DNA of 64,000 bases, taken from assembly GCF_036192275.1 (NCBI RefSeq), contig NZ_CP108088.1:744001-808000 (forward strand), in the 5' to 3' direction. Source of the DNA: Streptomyces sp. NBC_00250. GTDB taxonomy: Bacteria > Actinomycetota > Actinomycetes > Streptomycetales > Streptomycetaceae. The translations under genes and the position numbers were made by a program. The notes beneath the pieces are model-generated. The model searched no databases, had not been told where the DNA came from, and saw only the letters and a program-made list of their open reading frames with translations. Shown piece after piece: positions 51,229-59,470 of this stretch (position 1 is its first letter; each line of letters starts with the position of its first letter).

Positions 51229-52460
51229 TCGTCGTCCAGCCCCTGTCGGCGGGGGTCCGGCTCGCCGCCCGGGTGGTGGCGTCGGGGATCCCCTGTCTGA
51301 TCCCCACCCAGTTCCCCGAGCTGCTGCCGCCGGAGGTCACGGCGGCCGCGACCGTCGTCGACTGGCATCCCGACCGGGGCGTGCCCGACCTGCTCCGCAT
51401 CGTCGCGGAGTCCGGGATGCGGCCCACCGGGGTCGTCGCGGGCTTCGAGTACGTGGTGCCGGAGAGCGCCGAGCTGGCCAGGGCGCTCGGGCTTCCGGCG
51501 CTGGGCGCGGAAGCGGCCGAGGCGGTGCGGCAGAAGGACGTGATGCGCCGGTGGTGCGCCGAGCGGGATGTCGCCTTCCCGCGCTCGGTGCTGGTGGAGT
51601 CGGGTTCCGCGGGCTCGTGTCCGCTGCCCTTCCCGGTCGTGGTGAAGCCCGTCGACTGCGGAGGGAGCCTGATGGTGAGCCTCTGCCGCGACGAGGAGGA
51701 GTACGCGCGGGCCTGCGCGACCGTCCACGGCCCCGGCGAGGTGAAGTTCCACCCGAACCCGCGGCGGGCGGCCCTGGTCGAGGAGTACGTCGAGGGGCCG
51801 GAGTTCTCCCTGGACGGCTGGGTGGACGCCGGAGGGCCCCATCTGGCCAGTGTCACCACCAAGTTCCTCTCGGCCGAGCCCGACTTCTTCGAGATGGGGC
51901 ACATCGCCACCGCGCCGGCGCAGTCGCCGCACGGGGTGCTCCTGGAGGACTTCGCCCGGAGGGTCGTGAAGGCCTTCGAGCTGTCGGTGGGGCCGTTCCA
52001 CATCGAGACCCGGATCGACCGCGACGGGCGGCCGGTGCTGATCGAGGTCGGTGCCCGGCTCGCCGGTGACAACATCCCCGAACTCGTGCTCGCCGGGCCC
52101 GGGGTGGACCTGTGCGCCGCGGCGGCGGACGCCGCCCGGGGGCTGCGGCACGAGCCGGGGCCGCTGTCGCCGGTGAGCGCGGGCCTGGCGTTCGTCACCA
52201 CCTCACGGCCGGGGCCGTACGCCGGGACGCTGACCGGTGTCGAGCCGTTCACCGGGGCCGCCGAGTTCCGCGACCTGGTCGCGGAGGCGGAGCCGGGCAC
52301 GGTGCTCGACCCGGACGACATCTTCAGCAACCGGGTCGCCCGTATCCACTTCGAGGGAGCCCTCGACCGGGTCGAGCGTCTTGTCGCCTCGGTCATCGGA
52401 GACGTCGAGGTCGACATCGAGGGTGTCGGCCTCAAGGACAAGGAAGGTGTCCGCGCATGA
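51222..52460 (+). CDS. ATP-grasp ligase (amino acid ligase-like)
   Basis: 412 residues. ATP-grasp motifs: AVRQKDVMRRWCAE, PFPVVVKPVDCGGSLMVSLC, ALVEEYVEGPEFSLDGWV, and the metal-binding HIETRIDRDGRPVLIEVGARLAGD. This resembles BacD-type L-amino acid ligases and carboxylate-amine ligases that make dipeptides through an acyl phosphate. The C-terminal VARIHFEGALDRVERLV is also usual for them. GTG overlaps the preceding stop. It probably joins two amino acids, one of them unusual. Confidence 0.87.
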   Translation: MLIVVQPLSAGVRLAARVVASGIPCLIPTQFPELLPPEVTAAATVVDWHPDRGVPDLLRIVAESGMRPTGVVAGFEYVVPESAELARALGLPALGAEAAEAVRQKDVMRRWCAERDVAFPRSVLVESGSAGSCPLPFPVVVKPVDCGGSLMVSLCRDEEEYARACATVHGPGEVKFHPNPRRAALVEEYVEGPEFSLDGWVDAGGPHLASVTTKFLSAEPDFFEMGHIATAPAQSPHGVLLEDFARRVVKAFELSVGPFHIETRIDRDGRPVLIEVGARLAGDNIPELVLAGPGVDLCAAAADAARGLRHEPGPLSPVSAGLAFVTTSRPGPYAGTLTGVEPFTGAAEFRDLVAEAEPGTVLDPDDIFSNRVARIHFEGALDRVERLVASVIGDVEVDIEGVGLKDKEGVRA

Positions 52461-53557
52461 GCAACGAACTGGTGGTCACACCCACCGCCACCCCCCGCCC
52501 GCGGCCGGAGGCGGACGGGTCGACCGCGCCGGTCCTCACCGATCACGCCTTCTTCATGCGGACCGGCAAGCGCCGTACCTGGCAGGGACTGACCGTGGCC
52601 GACCGGGACGCGATCCCGGCGCTGCGGCCCACCGCGGCCGCCGTGCTCGCCGGCCAGACGGTCGTGGACACGTTCACGGCGTACCGGACGGCGGACGGCA
52701 CGGTCGCCGTGTTCCGCCCGGACAGCCACATCAAGCGGCTCAACAACGGAGCCCGCCGACTCGCGCTGCCTCAGGTCGACTTCGACCGGGTGTGGACGTC
52801 CGTCCGCGCCATGGTGGAGCTCGACCAGGGGTGGCTCCCCGAGACGCCCGGCGCGGCCCTGCACCTGCGGGCCGTACTCGCCGCCGACGGCACGGGCCTC
52901 GCCCCCTCGCCCGCCGACCACTGCCTCTTCTACGTCCTCGCCTGGGTCGCCGATCCGACCGGGTCGGCCGGGAAGCCGGTCCGGGCGATGACCCTCGACG
53001 GGTACGTACGGGCCTGGCCCGGCGGCACCGGTGACGTCAACGACGCCGGGTCCCTGGCGGCGGGCGTGGTGCCCGGCGAGGTCGCCGCCAACTACGGCTA
53101 CGACCAGGTGCTGTGGCTCGACGGGCCGCAGGGCCGCTTCGTGCAGCAGATCGGGAACCTGAACGCCTTCTTCGTGATCGACGGGGTGCTGACCACTCCG
53201 GCGCTCGACCGTTCCGTCCTGCCCGGGGTGACCCGCGACTCCGTCGTCAAGCTGGCGCGGGACTCCGGGACACCGGTCGTCGAAAGGCCGGTGGAGCTGG
53301 CGGAGGTCCTCAAGGGCATCGCCGACGGCACCGTCACCGAGTGCTTCGCCACCAGCACCGAGGTGGGCGTGGCGCCGGTGACCGGGCTCGGTCACCAGGG
53401 CGAGGAGTACCGGATCGCCGCCGGACCGGCCGGCGAGGAGGCCGGTCCCGTGACCGCGCGGTTCCGCGGGCTGCTCGACGGCATCCACCGGGGCGAGGCG
53501 GTCGACCGCTTCGGCTGGATGCGCCGGCTGACCGAGGTCGCGCCGGTCCACGCGTGA
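52457..53557 (+). CDS. BCAT-like class IV protein without the PLP lysine
   Basis: 366 residues, aligned with the other two BCAT-like proteins here over most of the length (VDTFTAYRTADGTVAVFRPDSHIKRL; NYGYDQVLWLDG; VQQIGNLNAFFVIDGVLTTP). At the lysine position the segment reads GGTGDVNDAGSLAAG, so Asn195 stands where Lys is needed for the Schiff base. The LYLRP segment is also altered to LHLRAVL. It cannot be a normal transaminase. It may be a pseudoenzyme, a binding partner of the active aminotransferase at 47.1 kb, or an enzyme of new chemistry. ATGA overlap with the ligase gene. Confidence 0.88.
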   Translation: MSNELVVTPTATPRPRPEADGSTAPVLTDHAFFMRTGKRRTWQGLTVADRDAIPALRPTAAAVLAGQTVVDTFTAYRTADGTVAVFRPDSHIKRLNNGARRLALPQVDFDRVWTSVRAMVELDQGWLPETPGAALHLRAVLAADGTGLAPSPADHCLFYVLAWVADPTGSAGKPVRAMTLDGYVRAWPGGTGDVNDAGSLAAGVVPGEVAANYGYDQVLWLDGPQGRFVQQIGNLNAFFVIDGVLTTPALDRSVLPGVTRDSVVKLARDSGTPVVERPVELAEVLKGIADGTVTECFATSTEVGVAPVTGLGHQGEEYRIAAGPAGEEAGPVTARFRGLLDGIHRGEAVDRFGWMRRLTEVAPVHA

Positions 53558-53639
53558 GGGCGTCACACCCCCTGTGACACGAACCGCGGCGGGGAACTTC
53601 ACGACCGCCGGGAACACAGAGCGCGGAGGTACCGAGAAG

Positions 53640-53933
53640 ATGGCGTACGTCGTCACCGACGAGTGCATCGGCTGCAAGTACACGGACTGTGTGGACGTCT
53701 GCCCCGTGAGCTGTTTCCACGAGGGCCCCGAGATGCTCTACATCAACCCCGAGGAATGCATCGACTGCAACGCGTGCGTCGCCGAGTGCCCGCCCGAGGC
53801 CATCTGGGCGGACGTCGACCTGCCGGAGGACAAGCTCCAGTGGATCGAGATCAACGGAGAGATGAGCGCCAAGTACCCGGTTCTCCACGAGAGCCGGGGT
53901 CCCCAGGGACAGCCCTCCAGCCAGCCTTCCTGA
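53640..53933 (+). CDS. 7Fe ferredoxin (FdxA-like)
   Basis: 97 residues. Two cluster motifs: CIGCKYTDCVDVCP and CIDCNACVAECP, the pattern of actinobacterial ferredoxins with one 3Fe-4S and one 4Fe-4S cluster. Preceded by GGAGG. It lies directly upstream of the radical SAM gene, so it is the likely electron donor for reductive cleavage of SAM. Confidence 0.95.
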   Translation: MAYVVTDECIGCKYTDCVDVCPVSCFHEGPEMLYINPEECIDCNACVAECPPEAIWADVDLPEDKLQWIEINGEMSAKYPVLHESRGPQGQPSSQPS

Positions 53934-53955
53934 TCAGAGAGCGGGAGCCGAGGCC

Positions 53956-55506
53956 ATGACGACCCACGTCGAGAACCCCTTCATGCTCGGGCTCGACTCG
54001 AACTTCTATCTGAAGGACGAGTTCGAGAGCCCCGAGAAGCGCACCAACGTCACCTGGTTCTACCCCAAGATCTGCGCCTTCCAGGACGCCCTCGACGACG
54101 AGGCGAAGAAGGCGGAGTACTTCTCCTTCCTGGACCGGCAGTCCCACCCGGAGCAGACCGACATCCTGCTCTACTTCCACATCCCGTTCTGCGAGGCGTT
54201 CTGCAACTTCTGCGCGTGCTTCAAGGAGTCCGCGGCGAAGTACCAGGGCGAGCGGCAGAAGCGCTTCGTCCAGGCGATGGTGAAGGAGATCGAGCGCAAC
54301 GCCCGCTCGAAGTACTTCCAGGGGACGAAGATCAAGTACGTCCAGTTCGGCGGCGGCACGCCCTCCGCGCTCGAACAGGACTCCATGGCCACCATCCTGG
54401 AGGCCGTGCACCGCGAGTTCGACCTCAGCGAGGCCGACGGCATCTCCCTGGAGGGCAGCCCGCTCGGGCTCTCCAAGGACGGCTACATCGAGATGCTGAA
54501 GTCCCTCGGCATCACCCGTATCTCATTCGGCGTGCAGACGCTCGACCCGGAGATCCGCAAGAAGCTCACCATCAAGGCCACCGTCGAGCAGGTCCACCAG
54601 ACCGCCGAGAACATCCGCAAGGCCGGCATCCGGACCTTCGCGCTCGACCTCATGTACAACCTGCCGGGGCAGGACGACGAGGTCCTCGCCAAGGACCTCC
54701 AGGGCATCTGCGCCGAGCTGCGCCCCAGCTTCGTGCAGACGTACCGCTTCAACCAGTGGGAGGGCACCCGGCTCGACCAGCAGATCCGGGCGGGCAAGGT
54801 CGCCGACGTGAAGCCGTCGGGCGCCATCGAGCGCGAGCAGTACCGGCAGATCAAGGACGGCCTCGCGGGGTACGGCTACGACAAGCAGCTCCTGATCAAC
54901 TTCTTCACCCACCTCGACGACCCGGGCGAGATCGGTCTCAACCACGCCTGTGGCGGCAACGGTTACCGCGCCAGCTACACGCTCGGGATCGGCCCGGCCG
55001 CCGAGAACTACATGGGCGAGCGCAGCTACCGCAACCACACCGACGTCGAGCGGTGGATGCGGGAGGTCGAGGCCGGGATCATCCCGATCGAGCAGGGCCG
55101 CATCTGCAGCGAGGACGAGGTCGAGAACCGCGTCATGGTCTTCTTCCCGGTCTTCGGGACGGTGCGGAAGGCGGACGTCGCCAACTTCGAGAAGTACCGC
55201 CGGGAGATCGACTGGCTGGTCTCGGGCGGCTACGCCGTGGAGACCGACGAGGACGTCACCCTCACCGAGGTCGGCCGGGAGAACGCGGGCAACATCGCCT
55301 TCCTCTTCTACTCCGACGAGGAGAAGGCGCGCGCCCGCCGCACCATGTACCTGTCGCTGAAGAACAAGCGCAACCCGTTCCACCAGGACGCGCAGAACAT
55401 CCCGCGGACCCCGCTCTTCCTGCAGACCCGCCCGAAGACGCAGGACGAGGGCACTGCGGCGACGACGCAGGGCGAGGGCACCGCCGCGGCGCCCGAGAGG
55501 AGCTGA
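53956..55506 (+). CDS. HemN/HemW-like radical SAM enzyme
   Basis: 516 residues. The cluster motif is C79-x3-C83-x2-C86-x-C88 in YFHIPFCEAFCNFCACF, typical of the coproporphyrinogen oxidase-like group, followed by VQFGGGTPSAL and a HemN-type C-terminal domain. About 70 residues precede the barrel, longer than usual. The last 30 residues are a Gln/Glu/Thr-rich tail. Outside haem synthesis, HemN-like enzymes act as methyltransferases or cyclopropanases in natural-product pathways. Ferredoxin upstream and a carrier protein downstream make chemistry on a carrier-bound substrate plausible. Confidence 0.92.
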   Translation: MTTHVENPFMLGLDSNFYLKDEFESPEKRTNVTWFYPKICAFQDALDDEAKKAEYFSFLDRQSHPEQTDILLYFHIPFCEAFCNFCACFKESAAKYQGERQKRFVQAMVKEIERNARSKYFQGTKIKYVQFGGGTPSALEQDSMATILEAVHREFDLSEADGISLEGSPLGLSKDGYIEMLKSLGITRISFGVQTLDPEIRKKLTIKATVEQVHQTAENIRKAGIRTFALDLMYNLPGQDDEVLAKDLQGICAELRPSFVQTYRFNQWEGTRLDQQIRAGKVADVKPSGAIEREQYRQIKDGLAGYGYDKQLLINFFTHLDDPGEIGLNHACGGNGYRASYTLGIGPAAENYMGERSYRNHTDVERWMREVEAGIIPIEQGRICSEDEVENRVMVFFPVFGTVRKADVANFEKYRREIDWLVSGGYAVETDEDVTLTEVGRENAGNIAFLFYSDEEKARARRTMYLSLKNKRNPFHQDAQNIPRTPLFLQTRPKTQDEGTAATTQGEGTAAAPERS

Positions 55507-55513
55507 ACCGAGG

Positions 55514-55795
55514 GTGAGCGACCGCAAGACGCAGGCGGACATCGAGGACGACCTCCGGGGGGTCATCGCCGAGATCTTCCCGCACCAACGGGTCGAACTG
55601 ACCTCCGGGACCCCGCTGTTCAACGGCGGGCTCTCGCTGAACTCGACCCAGATGATCGAACTGACCCTGGCCTTCGAGACGTTCTACGACATCGAGCTCG
55701 AACCGGAGCTGTTGACGGTCGAGAACTTCGCGACCCTGGGTTCGCTGTCCGAGCTGCTCGAAGAGCTCCTGGACGACGAGGTGTCCCCTGTCTGA
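55514..55795 (+). CDS. Free-standing acyl/peptidyl carrier protein
   Basis: 93 residues. The attachment site is LSLNSTQMIELTLAFE with Ser44, where the common DSL is replaced by NST. The four-helix pattern and the C-terminal LGSLSELLEELL fit carrier proteins. It starts at GTG eight bases after the radical SAM gene. Its natural loader is the adenylation enzyme two genes down, and the AcpS at 60.7 kb could add the phosphopantetheine arm. Confidence 0.88.
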   Translation: MSDRKTQADIEDDLRGVIAEIFPHQRVELTSGTPLFNGGLSLNSTQMIELTLAFETFYDIELEPELLTVENFATLGSLSELLEELLDDEVSPV

Positions 55796-55796
55796 C

Positions 55797-56372
55797 GTGC
55801 GGATCGTACTGATCCACGGGAACGCCGGGGCGAGTGTCGAGGGCATCTGGTTCCCGTACTTGAAACGGGAGTTGGAGGCCCTCGGCCACCAGGTCGTGGC
55901 CGAGACGTTTCCGGACCCCATCAAGGGCCGGATGCGGTACTGGCTGCCGTACCTGACGGACGTCATCCGGCCGGACGAGAACACGGTGATCGTCGGGCAC
56001 TCCTCCGGCGCGCTCACCGCGTTCCGGTACGCCGAGACGGCACCGCTGCTCGGTACGTTCGCCGTGGCCGGTCACCACACCGACTGCGGTTTCGAACTGG
56101 AGCGCCGCAGCGGGTTCTTCGACCGGCCGTGGGACTGGGACGCCATCCGGGGCAACCAGCGATTCATCGCGCAGTTCCACTCGAAGGACGACCCCTGGGT
56201 CCCCTTCGAGGTCGCCGAGGAGCTGCACGGCCTGACGGGCAGTGAGTTCACGGTGCTGGACGGCATGGGTCACTTCGGCTCGTACGACCAGAAGATGGAG
56301 ACGTTCCCGGAGCTGCTCGACGCGATCCGCCGTCGGCTCGACTCCCCTCTGACCCGGCAGGAGGACGGATGA
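55797..56372 (+). CDS. Small alpha/beta serine hydrolase (RBBP9/YdeN-like)
   Basis: 191 residues. Opening VRIVLIHGNAG, nucleophile elbow GHSSGA (Ser69), acid in SKDDPWVP and histidine in DGMGHFG. Placed between carrier protein and adenylation enzyme, it could free the product or clear misloaded carrier like a type II thioesterase. GTG start one base after the carrier stop; ATGA overlap with the next gene. Confidence 0.88.
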   Translation: MRIVLIHGNAGASVEGIWFPYLKRELEALGHQVVAETFPDPIKGRMRYWLPYLTDVIRPDENTVIVGHSSGALTAFRYAETAPLLGTFAVAGHHTDCGFELERRSGFFDRPWDWDAIRGNQRFIAQFHSKDDPWVPFEVAEELHGLTGSEFTVLDGMGHFGSYDQKMETFPELLDAIRRRLDSPLTRQEDG

Positions 56373-57943
56373 ACGGGTTCGTGGACGGGGGCGGCGTGCC
56401 GCTCTTCGCCGACGAGGTCCTGGAACGCCGGTGCGAGAGCGACGCCACGGCCGTGGTGGCGCTCGACACCGGTGAGGTGGTCTCGTACCGGACCCTGGCC
56501 CGCCGGACCCAGACGCTGACCGACCTGCTGGCCGGGCTCGGCGTGGACCGGGGCTCCACGGTGGCCCTGGTGATGGACAAGTCGGTCGCCTCGGTGACGG
56601 CGATGTGGGCGGCGCTTCGGCTCGGGGCCCGGTACGTGCCGGTGGACGAGTCGCTGCCCGCCGCCCGGGTCTCCCTGCTGCTGGGTCTGTGCCGGCCGAC
56701 GGTCACCCTGGTCCACCCCGACCACCGGGGGCTGCTCGACGGGGCGCCCGCGGGGAGCGTGGTGACCGTCGGGGCGGATTCCGGGGACCCGGGGTGGGAC
56801 CCTGCGGCCGAGACCGACGTGCGTCCGGTGCCCCCGGGCGGCCGGAGCCCCGAGGACCACGCGTACGTGGTCTTCACCTCGGGATCGACCGGATCCCCCA
56901 AGGGCGTCGTGATCAGCCACCGCTCGCTGTGCGCCCTCCTCGAAGGCGTGCAGAAGGTGGTGGGCTTCGAGGACGGCATGCGATTCCTCAACGTGGCGCC
57001 GCTGTTCTTCGACGCCTCGGTCGTCGACCTGTGGTCGACGTTCCTGGTCGGCGGCAGCGTGCACCTGCTGCCGAGGCTGCGGATGCCCACGCAGATCACC
57101 CGGGCCGTCGAGGAGTGGCGGATCACCGACACGCTGCTCGTGCCCTCGGTGATCCGCATGCTGGTGGGCCGCTTCAGCGACGCCGGCCGCCGTGATCTCG
57201 GCTCTCTGCGGCGGCTCTGGTTCGGGGGCGAGTCCTGCCCCGTCCCGGTGCTGCGCGCGTTCGCCGCCACGGCGCCGGGACTCACGTACGTCCACGGGTA
57301 CGGGCCGACCGAGACCACCCACAGCGCGACGCTCTTCCTCGTCGACGACATTGCGGGGTACGAGGAGGAGTTCCTGCCCATCGGCGGCCCCCTGCCGGGC
57401 GTCGACCTGCTCGTGGTCGACGACGAGCTCCGGCCGGTCCCGGACGGCGAGACCGGGGAGCTGCTCATCGGCGGACCTCAGGTGATGGTGGGCTACTGCG
57501 GCGAACCCGACCGTACGGCCCGGGCGATCGTGGAAGTGCCGGGCCCGGGCGGCGGCCGGTTCTACCGCTCCGGCGACTACGTCCGGCAGCGGGACGACGG
57601 CGCGCTGGTGTTCCTGGGCCGCCGCGACGACGCTCTCAAGATCAACGGCAATCTCGTCCACCTGTCCGAGGTGGAGGCGGCGACGCTCGCCGTGACCGGG
57701 GTGACGGACTGCTGCGCGGTGCCGGCCGAACACCCCGTGACGGGGAAGGCGATCACGCTCTTCGTCCTGGGCCGGGGGGACGGGTCCGGTCCCGACGAGT
57801 CCGAGCTGCGCCGGGAACTGGCCCTCCGGCTGCCCGGCTACATGCTGCCGGCCCGGATCGACTTCCTCACCGACGAGGACGTGGACCTGACGCCGTCCGG
57901 CAAGCTCGACCGGCACCGCCTGCGGGCACTCGCGAACAGCTGA
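56369..57943 (+). CDS. Stand-alone adenylation enzyme
   Basis: 524 residues, complete adenylation domain: FTSGSTGSPKG (A3), LFFDASVVDLW (A4), YGPTETT (A5), YRSGDYVRQRDDG (A7), GRRDDALKINGN (A8) and [12 protein letters not shown] (A10 lysine). It has no attached carrier. My reading of the specificity code is DAVLWGGHSK, which I cannot assign. Position 235 is Asp, so an alpha-amino acid is likely. It should activate a residue and load the carrier protein two genes upstream. Confidence 0.93.
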   Translation: MNGFVDGGGVPLFADEVLERRCESDATAVVALDTGEVVSYRTLARRTQTLTDLLAGLGVDRGSTVALVMDKSVASVTAMWAALRLGARYVPVDESLPAARVSLLLGLCRPTVTLVHPDHRGLLDGAPAGSVVTVGADSGDPGWDPAAETDVRPVPPGGRSPEDHAYVVFTSGSTGSPKGVVISHRSLCALLEGVQKVVGFEDGMRFLNVAPLFFDASVVDLWSTFLVGGSVHLLPRLRMPTQITRAVEEWRITDTLLVPSVIRMLVGRFSDAGRRDLGSLRRLWFGGESCPVPVLRAFAATAPGLTYVHGYGPTETTHSATLFLVDDIAGYEEEFLPIGGPLPGVDLLVVDDELRPVPDGETGELLIGGPQVMVGYCGEPDRTARAIVEVPGPGGGRFYRSGDYVRQRDDGALVFLGRRDDALKINGNLVHLSEVEAATLAVTGVTDCCAVPAEHPVTGKAITLFVLGRGDGSGPDESELRRELALRLPGYMLPARIDFLTDEDVDLTPSGKLDRHRLRALANS

Positions 57944-57957
57944 AGGGAAGGCACCGC

Positions 57958-59331
57958 ATGGTGGAGGACGAGCTCGCCCGCTTCGAGCGGCGCGGGGTGG
58001 TCACCGTCGTTCCCCGCTCGGCCTCCGGGCTCCGACTGGGCGACGATCCCGCCCTGCTGGCGCGCCACCCGGTGGAGGAGTTCCTTCCCGCCCCCGGGGT
58101 GGTCGACCGCCTCGCCGACGCGTTCACCTCCGAGGGACTGGCCGTCGAGGCGCGTACGGAGGTCGGCCTGACCGTCTCCGGAGACAACGCGCAGCTGACG
58201 GAGGCCTTCGGAAGCCCCGTCCTCCCGGCCCGCAACAAGTACATCCGGGGCTCCGTCCGGTACGAGCTCAAGGCCCCGCGGGCCCTCCGGTCGCGTCTGC
58301 ACCCCGAGCTGATCGCCGAGGTGCGGGTCCCCCGCTCCGGCTTCGAGCTGACGGTGAGCGCCGCCCCGCCGCCGGCCCGTACCGACCGCTATCTGCGGCT
58401 GCCCGAGGACGTCGTCCGCGTGGCCGGCGCCGAGCCGCTGCACGCGGCCGGCATCAGGGGCGACGGGGTGCGGGTGGTGATGGTCGACACCGGCTTGTAC
58501 GCCCATCCGCATCACCGCGCGCACGGCTACTCGACGTCCGTGGTGCCCGCGCTCACCGGCCTCGACCCCGCGGCCGACGAGCGGGGGCACGGCACCGCCA
58601 TGTCGGCGCTGCTCCTCGCCGTCGCGCCCCGGGTGGAACTCACCATGGTCAAGATGGCGAGCGAGGCGTTCTCCTTCCCGTTGGCCGCGTTCCAACGGGC
58701 GGTGGGTCTGGAACCCGACATCGTCTCGTGCAGCTGGGGCACGCTGCGGGAGGAGCCGCATCTGCACCTGGAGGTCGCCGCCGCGATCCGGCGGGGCATC
58801 ACCGTGCTGTTCGCCGCGGGCAACGGTTCCACCGATCGGCGTAACGCCATGTTCCAGTCGGTGGCCACCCCGGGCGCCCTGACGGTCGGCGGGGTCCACA
58901 TCGGTCCGGACGGCGAGCGGCGCGCGTCCGACCTGGCGTCGAGCTACCGCTCGGCGGTCTTCCCCGGCCGGAGCGTCCCCGACCTCTCCGGCCCCTGCGG
59001 GACGATGCCGCACGGTGACTACATCGTCTTCCCGACCCAGCCCGGCTGTCTCTTCGACCGCCGGAACAGCGCCTACGACGGAACCGCCCCGGACGACGGC
59101 TGGCTGGTCTCCAGCGGGACGTCGGGGGCGACGGCGTACGCGGCCGGAGTGGTGGCCCTCGCCGTGCAGCAGGGGGTGGGCAAGGGCCGCGCCCTCCGGG
59201 CCGAGGACCTGGCGGACGCCTGTCTCCCGGTCACCGAGGGCGCCACCTTCACCGGGGACGGCTGCGGGGGCGCGTGCCCGAACGAGGCGGTCGGACTCGG
59301 TCTGCTGACGGCGGGAAAGCGCAGGCGCTGA
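57958..59331 (+). CDS. Cytoplasmic subtilisin-like protease
   Basis: 457 residues, no signal peptide. The S8 catalytic set is complete: Asp177 (VDTGLYAHPH), His211 (RGHGTAMS), Asn289 (AAGNGS) and Ser389 (SSGTSGATAYAAG). The first 110 residues include LTVSGDNAQLTEAFGS, which resembles a pro-kumamolisin-type propeptide. The end is Cys-containing (GDGCGGACPNEAVG). It follows the adenylation gene by 14 bases in the same direction. A protease in this operon suggests a peptide leader, a protein-bound intermediate or resistance function, but nothing in the sequence decides. Confidence 0.9.
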   Translation: MVEDELARFERRGVVTVVPRSASGLRLGDDPALLARHPVEEFLPAPGVVDRLADAFTSEGLAVEARTEVGLTVSGDNAQLTEAFGSPVLPARNKYIRGSVRYELKAPRALRSRLHPELIAEVRVPRSGFELTVSAAPPPARTDRYLRLPEDVVRVAGAEPLHAAGIRGDGVRVVMVDTGLYAHPHHRAHGYSTSVVPALTGLDPAADERGHGTAMSALLLAVAPRVELTMVKMASEAFSFPLAAFQRAVGLEPDIVSCSWGTLREEPHLHLEVAAAIRRGITVLFAAGNGSTDRRNAMFQSVATPGALTVGGVHIGPDGERRASDLASSYRSAVFPGRSVPDLSGPCGTMPHGDYIVFPTQPGCLFDRRNSAYDGTAPDDGWLVSSGTSGATAYAAGVVALAVQQGVGKGRALRAEDLADACLPVTEGATFTGDGCGGACPNEAVGLGLLTAGKRRR

Positions 59332-59470
59332 CGGCGGGGCGGCGCGGGCGTGGACGGCGGGGACGGCGGGGCAGCGCGGCGGCCGGCAGCGGGGCGGCGC
59401 GGGTGCCGGGGGACCTGCGGCCCGCGGCCGCACGGCTGTCGCCGTACGGCCCCGGCGTTCCGTCGTCCGG

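Noticed and set aside
53956..55506. Housekeeping coproporphyrinogen oxidase hemN/hemW
   Set aside because: It lies in a coupled biosynthetic operon, with its own ferredoxin and a long extra N terminus. Haem role not excluded but unlikely.
56369..57943. Acyl-CoA synthetase instead of adenylation enzyme
   Set aside because: The core motifs and the FDAS aspartate at position 235 favour an amino-acid-activating NRPS-type domain, although an unusual acid cannot be excluded.
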